DNA of 7,053 nucleotides from Bacteroidales bacterium (GTDB lineage Bacteria > Bacteroidota > Bacteroidia > Bacteroidales > UBA4181): NCBI GenBank assembly GCA_028700615.1, contig JAQVSH010000093.1, forward strand, positions 1-7,053. The letters are read 5' to 3'. Shown here piece after piece: positions 1 to 5,936 of this stretch. Both the position numbers and the translations under genes were made by a program. The notes under the pieces were generated by a model that saw nothing but the letters and a program-made list of their open reading frames with translations, made no database searches and was not told the origin of the DNA. Position 1 is the first letter of the stretch, and each line of letters begins with the position of its first letter.

Positions 1-726
1 GAATCAGTGCAAATGAATCTTTCATTTCCTGAACCTTTGAATAATAATTTTCATACAGCTGTCCGGTTAACAGATGTAACCGTTCGTTATCAAGACCGTG
101 CAGTGCTGGATCGGGTCAGTCTGACCATTAGAAATGGAGAAAAATGGGTGTTAAGTGGCCCGAACGGAGCCGGTAAAACCATGTTATGCAGCCTTATTTA
201 TGCGGACAATCCTCAATCTTACGTCAATGATATTGTGTTGTTTGATCATCCAAGGGGTGGGGGTGAAAGCATCTGGGATATCAAAGAACGTATAGGCTTT
301 TTATCTCCGGAGTTACACTTTTATTTTGATACGCTTCGAACCTGTTTGGAGACGGCTCTAAGCGGATTAAAAGAACATCCATTTAAAAAGGAGCCTATCC
401 GTGAGGAACAGATACATATGGCGGAGGATTTATTCCGGTATTTTCAACTGGAAGGAATTCAGAATAAAATGATGAACGAGGTATCTACCGGAATTCAGCG
501 GGTTGTTTTATTTATACGGGTTCTGGTAAAGAATCCTTCATTGGTGTTGCTGGATGAACCTTTTATTGGTTTTGACAGCCTGATGATAGAAAAAGCAAAA
601 AGATTGCTGGATGAGTTTTGTAAAAACCGGACCTTATTATTTATTTCCCATCAGGCTTCCGAAATTCCTTCTTGTATAGATCATCATGCCGTGATCACGA
701 ACGGACATCTTGACAGACTTTCCTGA
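1..726 (+). CDS. ModF/PhrA-like ABC ATPase, C-terminal ATPase domain (5' partial)
   Basis: This is a soluble ATP-binding cassette domain. The frame is open to the window edge, so the gene very probably starts upstream; GTG at 7 and ATG at 13 are unlikely to be true starts. Numbering from GTG 7, Walker A GPNGAGKT is at residues 51-58, Walker B LVLLDEP at 179-185, a D-loop-like FIGFD at 186-190 and the H-loop histidine in FISHQ at 215. The segment GGGESIWDIKERIGFLSPELH (83-104 region) is what I recognise from the second ATPase domain of E. coli ModF, a twin-cassette protein of about 490 residues with no membrane partner. The signature loop reads VSTGIQR, with Ile where LSGGQ-type loops carry Gln or Glu. 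ModF function is poorly defined; a link to molybdate transport comes from the E. coli modABC context, and no mod genes are seen here. The ABC call is very secure, the ModF-like assignment good, the biological role unknown. Confidence 0.9.
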   Translation, partial: ESVQMNLSFPEPLNNNFHTAVRLTDVTVRYQDRAVLDRVSLTIRNGEKWVLSGPNGAGKTMLCSLIYADNPQSYVNDIVLFDHPRGGGESIWDIKERIGFLSPELHFYFDTLRTCLETALSGLKEHPFKKEPIREEQIHMAEDLFRYFQLEGIQNKMMNEVSTGIQRVVLFIRVLVKNPSLVLLDEPFIGFDSLMIEKAKRLLDEFCKNRTLLFISHQASEIPSCIDHHAVITNGHLDRLS

Positions 727-816
727 ACATGTACGCATCGTTTTTATTGCAAAGCTGATTATATTTTAAAGATGTCATTACCTTTACCCCTTTGAATTAT
801 AAAAAATCCCGGTTGC

Positions 817-2211
817 ATGTCACGTATTGTAAATAGTTATTTTTCAGGATATTCTAAACCCGGAGGAATGAAAGAATTAATTCTTCTGGCTTTTCCCATG
901 ATGATTTCTACGGCCTGTGACGGAGTGATGACCTTTACCGACCGGCTTTTTCTTTCCAGATTGAGTTCTGAACAGATGAACGCAGCGATGGGAGGAGCGG
1001 TTGCGTTGCAGATGCTGATGTTCTTTTTTGTAGGTCTTACCGGCTATTCGACCGCGTTGGTAGCTCAATATTTTGGCGCCGGAGAAAACCAAAATGCGAC
1101 CCGGGCTTCTTTTCAGGCTATTTTGATCACGATTGCGGCCTGGCCTGTTGTGGTTTTACTGGAGCCTATTGCGGTATCATTTTTTAATTATGCGCAAATT
1201 CCTGCTAATCAGATGATTTATCAAGCACAGTATCTGAATATTCTTGCCTGGGGGTCACTATTCGGAATGATGAGATATACGTTGGGATGTTATTTTACGG
1301 GGATAGGAAAAACAAAAATTGTAATGAAGGCCACATTAATTGCGATGTTGGTTAATGTGGTATTGGATTATCTTTTTATTTTCGGAAAAATGGGATTCCC
1401 TTCGATGGAAATCCGGGGAGCCGCATTGGCTACCATTATAGGTTCTTTTTCCGCAGTACTTGTGCTGGTGACCTCTTATTTTTCAAAAACGAATCGTGTC
1501 AAATTTTTGGTAATGAAATCTTTTCATTACAGTGCTTCTGTTATGAAAAAATTGTTTCATTTCGGATATCCTGCCGGTTTGGAAATGTTTTTAAATTTTC
1601 TGGCTTTTTCGATCATCATTGCGTTATTTCATTCCCAGGGGGAAAGCATTGCTACAGCGAGTACTATCATGTTTAACTGGGATATGGTTTCATTTATTCC
1701 CTTGATGGGAATAGAAATTGCGGTGACCAGTCTCGTTGGCAGATATATGGGGGCCGGATTGATTCATCAGGCTCAACATGCAGCAATTTCAGGGATAAAA
1801 ACAGGTGTTTTTTATTCTCTGGCGATTTTAATTCTTTTTTTATGGATTCCGGAAACTCTGGTCAGAGTTTTTAGACCTGATATTCCGGATGGATTGTTTG
1901 AAAACTCGGTGCCCATAGCCGTTTCTATGATCAGAATCGCTTCTATATATGTTTTGGCCGAAGCGATAATGGCCGGTTTGGTGGGCGCTTTACGAGGCGC
2001 CGGCGATACTCATTTTACAATGAAGGTCTCGATTTTCACCCATTGGTTTTTGGTTTTGATATTGTATGTTTCATTAAAAATGATTCACGTTCCGGTTACG
2101 GTTGCCTGGTTGTTTTTATCCTTATGTTTTCTTATGTTTTGTGGCGTATTGATTTTGCGGTTTAGAAGCGGGAAATGGAAAACCATTAAGGTGATTCATC
2201 CTCAGAGTTGA
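817..2211 (+). CDS. MATE family multidrug/Na+ (or H+) antiporter
   Basis: This is an inner-membrane efflux protein of the multidrug and toxic compound extrusion family, expected to exchange Na+ or H+ for cationic drugs or metabolites. At 464 residues it has normal family length. Hydrophobicity suggests 12 membrane helices, roughly at residues 20-43, 58-84, 97-120, 137-160, 168-190, 200-222, 247-271, 287-308, 325-345, 365-388, 403-420 and 429-448. The two halves show family-typical motifs: NVVLDYLFIFG (180-190) followed by IRGAALATIIG (199-209) in the N-lobe, and SLVGRYMGAG (305-314) and GALRGAGDT (390-398) in the C-lobe. The ATG at 817 leaves a short polar N-terminus before helix 1; no good Shine-Dalgarno is visible, which is usual for Bacteroidota. 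It lies 90 bp after the ABC gene on the same strand. Co-transcription is possible but unproven. The substrate cannot be read from the sequence. Confidence 0.95.
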   Translation: MSRIVNSYFSGYSKPGGMKELILLAFPMMISTACDGVMTFTDRLFLSRLSSEQMNAAMGGAVALQMLMFFFVGLTGYSTALVAQYFGAGENQNATRASFQAILITIAAWPVVVLLEPIAVSFFNYAQIPANQMIYQAQYLNILAWGSLFGMMRYTLGCYFTGIGKTKIVMKATLIAMLVNVVLDYLFIFGKMGFPSMEIRGAALATIIGSFSAVLVLVTSYFSKTNRVKFLVMKSFHYSASVMKKLFHFGYPAGLEMFLNFLAFSIIIALFHSQGESIATASTIMFNWDMVSFIPLMGIEIAVTSLVGRYMGAGLIHQAQHAAISGIKTGVFYSLAILILFLWIPETLVRVFRPDIPDGLFENSVPIAVSMIRIASIYVLAEAIMAGLVGALRGAGDTHFTMKVSIFTHWFLVLILYVSLKMIHVPVTVAWLFLSLCFLMFCGVLILRFRSGKWKTIKVIHPQS

Positions 2212-2256
2212 CCGGATCTTCAAAATTTCATGTAACTTTAAAGTTAAAAAGTTACA
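2208..2256 (+). promoter_or_regulatory. Candidate promoter with overlapping inverted-repeat operator
   Basis: A -33-like TTG (2208-2210, overlapping the stop of the MATE gene) is followed after 22 bp by TAACTTTA (2233-2240), a 7 of 8 match to the Bacteroidota -7 consensus TAnnTTTG. Covering the -7 box is a perfect 9-bp inverted repeat, TGTAACTTT (2231-2239) and AAAGTTACA (2248-2256), with 8 bp between the arms. Nested within is a 14-bp perfect palindrome, TAACTTTAAAGTTA (2233-2246). The arrangement suggests a dimeric regulator binding over the promoter of the 2278 gene. The repeat is directly visible; promoter and operator roles are inferred. No regulator gene is present beside it. Confidence 0.45.
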
Positions 2257-2277
2257 AAAGATCCAATAAGGTTTATA

Positions 2278-2778
2278 ATGATGGCGGAAATTATGAATAC
2301 TAAAGCAGAAACTATGGACGTTTGCTGTCCTCCATTTGATCCCACTCTTTGGGATCAAAAAATTATTGAATGGGAAAATAAAAAGTTTATCAAAACCAGC
2401 GTAAAAACTTTTTTCTTCATGCCTTTGAATTTTGGAAGTGTCATGAAAAAGATTTTCAAAAAAGTGCAATTTGCAGAAACGGATATTTCCGGATCAATAT
2501 GTCTGTCAGATCATACTTCTAAATGGAATATGGATCTCTATATTTCTGTGGATAAGGATATTAATGGGGTTGAAAATACAACTCTCAGCGGGAAGTTCTT
2601 TTGTAAAGTGTATGAAGGGCCTTTTACCGAGACCCGTAAATGGTGTGATGATTATAAAGAAGAAGTCAAGGCGCGAAACCTGATGGTTAGAAAATGGTAT
2701 ATGTGGTATACTACCTGTCCGAAATGTGCCAAAAAATATGGTAAAAACTATGTGGCTGTTTTTTGCAAGGTGGAATAA
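2278..2778 (+). CDS. Conserved protein of unknown function with CPKC motif (often auto-named hydrolase)
   Basis: This is a 166-residue protein with no signal peptide or membrane segment, so probably cytosolic. I recognise the pattern CCPPFDPTLWD (16-26), LSDHTSKWNMDLY (76-88), KVYEGPFTETRKW (110-122) and KWYMWYTTCPKCAKKYGKNY (139-158) as a widespread small bacterial family often labelled 'hydrolase' in databases without biochemical support. The CPKC motif (147-150) could bind metal or be redox-active. The VYEGPF segment faintly recalls GyrI-like small-molecule-binding domains, but that is speculative. Two ATGs are adjacent (2278 and 2281); AAGG at 2268-2271 suits either. Strong conservation really begins near residue 14, so the exact start is uncertain. 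The gene has its own candidate promoter and operator (2208-2256) and is followed by a hairpin terminator, suggesting a monocistronic unit. That it is a real gene is fairly certain; the function is unknown. Confidence 0.85.
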   Translation: MMAEIMNTKAETMDVCCPPFDPTLWDQKIIEWENKKFIKTSVKTFFFMPLNFGSVMKKIFKKVQFAETDISGSICLSDHTSKWNMDLYISVDKDINGVENTTLSGKFFCKVYEGPFTETRKWCDDYKEEVKARNLMVRKWYMWYTTCPKCAKKYGKNYVAVFCKVE

Positions 2779-2782
2779 AACA

Positions 2783-2834
2783 AATGAATCACCCGGGTTA
2801 TCTAAAATTTCACAGATGATTCATTCGTTTTTTT
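2783..2834. terminator. Bidirectional rho-independent-type terminator
   Basis: AATGAATCA (2783-2791) and TGATTCATT (2817-2825) form a perfect 9-bp stem enclosing a 25-nt loop that contains the palindrome CCCGGG. On the + strand the stem is followed by CG and seven T residues (2828-2834). Read on the - strand, the second arm is followed by TGTTTTATT, also a T-rich tract. One mismatch outward, the A/T flanks can pair further and lengthen the stem. It lies 4 bp beyond the stop of the 2278-2778 gene and 20 bp beyond the stop of the convergent 2846-3220 gene, so it can serve both. Confidence 0.75.
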
Positions 2835-2845
2835 ATGCGGTATGC

Positions 2846-3220
2846 TTATAGTACGGAATTAATGATTTTCTCCCATCTTTTTGCCAGTTGAAGTTCATCA
2901 CTGATTTGAAATGATTCATCGATATTATAGAAGTTGATGGATAGGGGGGCGGTGCTTTTGTCTTTGAAGTAGAAAATCAGGTCAATCATCTGAAATTCAT
3001 TTGGTTTCTGCTGATTAACCACCAGGATCCCGGGTGATTTTTCATCCAGACCAATGCTAAACCAATTGCCGATTTCATATTGTGAGAAGGTGAGTCCATG
3101 TTCTTTTCCCATGGCAAGGAATTCGTTGATCTTTTTTTTCTTCTTGTTTTTTGCTGAGTTCATTAATATGAACAGAAGAGCAAGAACTACAAGGGTAATT
3201 ATGATAAGTATGGTATTCAT
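2846..3220 (-). CDS. Small membrane-anchored protein of unknown function
   Basis: This 124-residue protein has one N-terminal hydrophobic helix (about residues 3-21), immediately followed by the strongly basic KNKKKKK stretch. By the positive-inside rule this predicts a single-pass anchor with the rest of the protein in the cytoplasm. The soluble part contains IGLDEKSPGILVV and MIDLIFYFKDK, with alternating hydrophobic residues suggesting beta strands, and ends in an amphipathic helix with AKRWEKIINSVL. I recall similar Bacteroidota proteins with the layout 'N-terminal helix, poly-Lys, LDEKNKKLLFV-type strands, KWE-type C-terminal helix', usually somewhat longer (about 160 residues). This one may be a shortened relative; no function is known to me. 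The start at 3220 places the helix at the N-terminus and has an A-rich leader. A candidate promoter lies at 3240-3268. Confidence 0.72.
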   Translation of the reverse strand: MNTILIIITLVVLALLFILMNSAKNKKKKKINEFLAMGKEHGLTFSQYEIGNWFSIGLDEKSPGILVVNQQKPNEFQMIDLIFYFKDKSTAPLSINFYNIDESFQISDELQLAKRWEKIINSVL

Positions 3221-3239
3221 TTTTTTGCTTTTAACTGAT

Positions 3240-3268
3240 AAAAAATAGATGATAATTTATTACCACAA
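3240..3268 (-). promoter_or_regulatory. Candidate promoter for the small membrane protein
   Basis: Read on the - strand, TTG (complement of CAA, 3266-3268) is followed after 18 bp by TATTTTTT (complement of 3240-3247), which matches the Bacteroidota -7 box TAnnTTTG at seven of eight positions. Transcription would begin about 14 nt before the ATG at 3220. Such matches occur by chance in AT-rich DNA; the spacing and position are the support. Confidence 0.35.
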
Positions 3269-3344
3269 CGAAACTTATCTATTGATACACAACAAGTAAT
3301 ATTTTGGTGATCAATAAACAGGTTTCGGGGTATATTTAAATCAG

Positions 3345-3367
3345 AGCGTGCCGGTTGGCGTGACGCT
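3345..3367 (-). terminator. Weak GC-rich hairpin after the 3389-3751 gene
   Basis: AGCGT (3345-3349) pairs with ACGCT (3363-3367), and inside it GCC (3350-3352) pairs with GGC (3357-3359) around a GGTT loop, with a three-base bulge. It is a GC-rich island in AT-rich surroundings, about 20 bp past the stop of the - strand gene at 3389. The downstream tract on that strand is only moderately T-rich, so termination activity is uncertain. Confidence 0.3.
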
Positions 3368-3388
3368 ATTGTGTTGAGGGGGAAAAGA

Positions 3389-3751
3389 TTACCAGAAAGA
3401 GTGAAAGGGGAAAATAATATTGGGCGGGTCTAAATAACAGAGTATAATGCTGGAAATAGCATAGCCGCCATTTTCAATATTTTTTCTTTCAGATCGCAGC
3501 CTGTTATCGGAAATATTCCAGCCGGCAAGACGAATGTCAGGACGGGTTCCGGCAGAATTTCCACAATGGATGAGATGGTTTCTTCTTTCAAGAAAAAGCG
3601 GAGAATCCGGTTGTTTCGGCGTAAAAAAATATTCCTGTTTTGGTTTCTGGGAGGAAGTGTTCTCGCGGGTCGAAGATTCTGTCTTATGATTTGTGATGAA
3701 GACAGAGGTTGAAAGAATAAATGCCAGACACAGGATAATATTTTTTTTCAT
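3389..3751 (-). CDS. Small putative secreted protein of unknown function
   Basis: A 120-residue open frame beginning with a convincing export signal: MKKN, then the hydrophobic stretch IILCLAFILSTSVFI (about residues 5-19). A polar Ser/Thr/Lys-rich segment follows (23-40), then a mixed region rich in Arg, Asn and Pro, ending in CYLDPPNIIFPFHSFW. There is no lipobox with Cys after the hydrophobic core, so it is not clearly a lipoprotein. Two cysteines remain in the mature part (in HCGN and LCYL) and could form a disulfide in the periplasm. I do not recognise a family. It lies 44 bp after the end of the carboxyltransferase tail and has a candidate promoter at 3782-3812. The signal sequence, the promoter and an otherwise empty region support a real gene, but the length is short enough that chance is not excluded. 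Confidence 0.5.
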   Translation of the reverse strand: MKKNIILCLAFILSTSVFITNHKTESSTRENTSSQKPKQEYFFTPKQPDSPLFLERRNHLIHCGNSAGTRPDIRLAGWNISDNRLRSERKNIENGGYAISSIILCYLDPPNIIFPFHSFW

Positions 3752-3781
3752 GTTGAGATTGATGCAAGGGAGGTGAAAGAC

Positions 3782-3812
3782 CCAAGATAAAGGAATTATT
3801 CTATAAAAGCAA
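3782..3812 (-). promoter_or_regulatory. Candidate promoter for the small secreted protein
   Basis: On the - strand, TTG (complement of CAA, 3810-3812) is followed after 20 bp by TATCTTGG (complement of 3782-3789), a 7 of 8 match to TAnnTTTG. It would start transcription about 25 nt before the ATG at 3751. The -33 element falls inside the last codons of the carboxyltransferase's in-frame tail. Position and spacing fit Bacteroidota promoters; no experimental support. Confidence 0.35.
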
Positions 3813-3990
3813 TAATTTCCCCTTTCTCAACAAAATCGTTTTGTTTCGGGTAGGTAGCCATTATTTTCCCGCTGAACATAGAGTACACCGGTTCAATTCC
3901 GTAGGGTGTTTGTATAAAAGCTATCGTATTACCTTCTTTTATCTTTTCCCCGCAATTAGGCTGTTTCGAACCGTTAATTTCATCATATTC
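3796..3990 (-). pseudogene. In-frame biotinyl/lipoyl-like tail of the carboxyltransferase, beyond an amber codon
   Basis: Directly after the TAG at 3991-3993 the same frame continues for 64 sense codons and ends in TAA (3796-3798). The tail contains two similar halves, GEKIKEGNTIAFIQ (complement of 3910-3951) and NDFVEKGEIIAFIE (complement of 3799-3840), separated by VYSMFSGKIMATYPK. This duplicated half-motif with a Gly-containing hairpin is the hallmark of the biotinyl/lipoyl hammerhead fold. Homologous carboxyltransferases of Bacteroidota, as I recall them, run through this point as one protein of about 590-600 residues. The stretch is therefore the natural C-terminus, detached by one stop codon. 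The usual biotin-accepting AMKM tetrapeptide is not present; the aligned segment is approximately TPYGIEPVY. Frame integrity implies either a very recent stop or continued expression by readthrough. Confidence 0.7.
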
Positions 3991-5577
3991 CTATAATATT
4001 CTTCCTTTTACCGGTGATTGTATGGCTTTTGCGTTTGGAAATTTTGACTGAATGGCGTTGATATCTATTGTCGTAACCGCCATGTCCCCACTCTGTATGA
4101 TGACCTTGGGATTTAATTTTGTTTTTTCAGACTCGAGTTCTGCTTCAAATCTTTGTTTTGCAATACCGCTGCGATAGTCCCGGTATTGCCGATCGTGCAT
4201 GGCCAATTCAAACAACTCTTCTTCATCCTGACCTACATCCCAATGGTTTTCGTTCATTTCTGCACGATATTTTTCCAATTCGTCCGGGTATGCATCCTGC
4301 GGGTTTCCTGTGTAAAACTCATAGCCTTTTTTATGCACCAGCTCTATTATTTCAGGAGCCAATTTCCCGGGTAATTTTCCGGTTTTCCCCAAAATCATAT
4401 CCCATGCATTTTTGTCTATGGTAGTCCATCGGGGTTCTCCATTAAGTATATGCATAACATTCATAAGAGCAATATTCTTTACGTATTGGCTGTATGGTGT
4501 AACCAGTGGGGGATAACCAAGAAGAGGCCAGATATACCCGACTTCCTGAAACAGTAATATTACTAATTCGTTTAAACTGACTTCGGGTTTCTTTTGCGTA
4601 CGTAAAGACATATTGATAGCTTTCTCCATTCCTTTCAAATCAGCCATCATCGAGCCCATCATTCCGCCAGGCAGTCCGCAGTCTACAAGTAAAGAAGACA
4701 TCTGTTTGTTGCCCGGATCCATAAAATAACCCAGAAAATCATCTATGAAGGATTGTGTCATGGAACGGGCTTCCATGTATGCATTCATGTTGATATCCGG
4801 TACTGAAAATCCGGCATCTTTTAACATGGCTTGTATCGTGATCACATCGGGGTGAACCATTCCCCATGAAAGCGGTTCCATAGCCACATCAAGATAATCT
4901 GCTCCCGCTCTTGCAACTTCCAACATGGAAGCCACCGAAAATCCTGGACCTGTATGTCCGTGATATTGAATAATAATACGGGGATATCTCTTTTTGATGG
5001 ATTGAACCAGGTTCCCCAGAAAAGCAGGGCGACCAATGCCTGCCATATCTTTTATACAGATTTCATCGCAACCAAATTCTACCACCTTGTCCACCACAGA
5101 CATATAATATTCTTGTGTATGAATAGGCGAATGGGTGATACACAGTGCCACTTGCGAAATCATTCCTGCTTCTTTAGCATATTTTACGGAAAGTTCCAGG
5201 TTACGGGTATCATTTAAACCGCAAAACGAACGAGATATGTCTGTACCCTGGGCTTTTTTTACCTTGAAGAAAAGCCGGCGGATATCGGCTGGCACCGGAT
5301 ACATGCGTATTCCGTTGAGGCCGCGTTCCAACATGTGGGTTTGTATTCCGGCATTGTTGAATGGTTTTGTCCATTCCCGGACGGCTTGGTTAGGATTCTC
5401 TCCAAAAAGCAGATTAACTTGTTCAAAGGCTCCCCCGTTGGTTTCTACCCGGCTAAAACAGCCCATATCAATAATAATAGGTGCAATTTTTTTTAATTGA
5501 TCTACTCGTGGCACATATTTTCCTGAGGATTGCCACATATCACGATAAACAAGGCTAAATTTAATTTCCCTCGACAT
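3991..5577 (-). CDS. Pyruvate/oxaloacetate-type carboxyltransferase, stopped by an amber before its biotinyl-like domain
   Basis: This is a cytosolic carboxyltransferase of the HMGL-like TIM-barrel superfamily, related to pyruvate carboxylase subunit B, OadA and the transcarboxylase 5S subunit; the expected chemistry is carboxyl transfer between carboxybiotin and pyruvate/oxaloacetate. Over the 528 residues, YRDMWQSS (11-18) supplies the metal-binding Asp13, ICIKDMAG (173-180) the active-site Lys176 that is carbamylated in relatives, and YHGHTGPG (205-212) the metal ligands His206 and His208. LPGGMMGSMMADLKG (302-316) begins the conserved C-terminal helical domain, which extends to about 475. 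A linker rich in charged residues follows and the frame ends at SPVKGRIL before TAG. The next 64 codons in the same frame encode the missing C-terminal domain, so the intact gene would span 3796-5577 (593 positions). The ATG at 5577 fits the family N-terminus. The catalytic barrel is complete; substrate specificity among pyruvate-type acids is not certain. Confidence 0.92.
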   Translation of the reverse strand: MSREIKFSLVYRDMWQSSGKYVPRVDQLKKIAPIIIDMGCFSRVETNGGAFEQVNLLFGENPNQAVREWTKPFNNAGIQTHMLERGLNGIRMYPVPADIRRLFFKVKKAQGTDISRSFCGLNDTRNLELSVKYAKEAGMISQVALCITHSPIHTQEYYMSVVDKVVEFGCDEICIKDMAGIGRPAFLGNLVQSIKKRYPRIIIQYHGHTGPGFSVASMLEVARAGADYLDVAMEPLSWGMVHPDVITIQAMLKDAGFSVPDINMNAYMEARSMTQSFIDDFLGYFMDPGNKQMSSLLVDCGLPGGMMGSMMADLKGMEKAINMSLRTQKKPEVSLNELVILLFQEVGYIWPLLGYPPLVTPYSQYVKNIALMNVMHILNGEPRWTTIDKNAWDMILGKTGKLPGKLAPEIIELVHKKGYEFYTGNPQDAYPDELEKYRAEMNENHWDVGQDEEELFELAMHDRQYRDYRSGIAKQRFEAELESEKTKLNPKVIIQSGDMAVTTIDINAIQSKFPNAKAIQSPVKGRIL

Positions 5578-5936
5578 ACGGTGTGATATTATAAAATTTT
5601 AAGGCTGTGAAAGATCGTTATTAATAAAGCGCGCAAGTTTAAGCATTTATTAGCATACTAGTGCTTAAATAAGATAAATTGTTAATCATGGAATATATGT
5701 TTATCAACATTTGAAAATAAAATATTGGTTTTTCATTTCTTTTATTTTACAAGTCCCATCCGATCTAAAAGCTAAATGATATACAAATAAAGCCATTTAT
5801 TATATTCTGGAAGAGCATATACTTTACAGCATCTGTTCCGGATAAAAAATACATGATATATAAAATAATATTGATTAGCATTGCATATAAAACACACAGA
5901 CAGAAATTAAACAATTTAAGAACTAATGATTAACTG
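5578..5936. other. AT-rich divergent intergenic region
   Basis: This 359-bp gap separates the divergently transcribed carboxyltransferase and tannase genes, so it should hold both promoters. It has no convincing open frame or RNA gene. Visible structure: an 8-bp inverted repeat TTTAAGCA/TGCTTAAA (5638-5645 and 5662-5669, listed separately) and a low-complexity inverted repeat AAAATAAAA (5714-5722) with TTTTATTTT (5740-5748). For the - strand gene, the complement of 5634-5641 (TAAACTTG) resembles a -7 box but lacks a TTG at the right distance. For the + strand gene, AACATTTG (5706-5713) is only a weak -7 match. A three-codon frame (ATG 5926, stop overlapping the tannase start at 5935-5937) precedes the tannase. 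Confidence 0.6.
5638..5669. repeat. Inverted repeat, possible operator
   Basis: TTTAAGCA (5638-5645) and its exact reverse complement TGCTTAAA (5662-5669) are separated by 16 bp. A second TTAGCAT lies between them (5650-5656), so GCA-type half-sites recur at about 11-bp steps, one helical turn. It sits 60-90 bp upstream of the carboxyltransferase start, over its likely promoter region. A regulator-binding role is inferred; chance pairing in AT-rich DNA is possible. Confidence 0.3.

Noticed and set aside
877..1092. 71-codon - strand frame inside the MATE gene
   Set aside because: Antisense to the membrane protein, with a His/Lys/Arg-rich composition typical of the reverse of hydrophobic codons.
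2122..2469. 115-codon - strand open frame overlapping the MATE 3' end and the CPKC-protein gene
   Set aside because: It lies antisense to two well-supported genes and across their promoter, and its translation is rich in Phe/His/Lys with no recognisable pattern.
3054..3248. 64-codon + strand frame with a hydrophobic stretch
   Set aside because: Its hydrophobic and Phe-rich part is just the complement of the poly-Lys and membrane-anchor codons of the - strand gene.
3991..3993. Pyrrolysine insertion at the amber codon
   Set aside because: Homologs, as recalled, have Trp there; no pyl genes are visible and the one-base change TGG to TAG is a simpler explanation.
4119..5500. Several + strand open frames antisense to the carboxyltransferase
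   Set aside because: All are shadows of a strongly conserved catalytic gene; their translations show no domain, signal or start context.
5679..5713. TTG ... AACATTTG as a tannase promoter
   Set aside because: The -7 match lacks the leading T, the spacing of 24 bp is long, and it would give a leader of over 200 nt.
5714..5748. AAAATAAAA/TTTTATTTT inverted repeat as terminator or operator
   Set aside because: Low-complexity A/T sequence in an AT-rich gap between divergent genes; pairing is weak and expected by chance.
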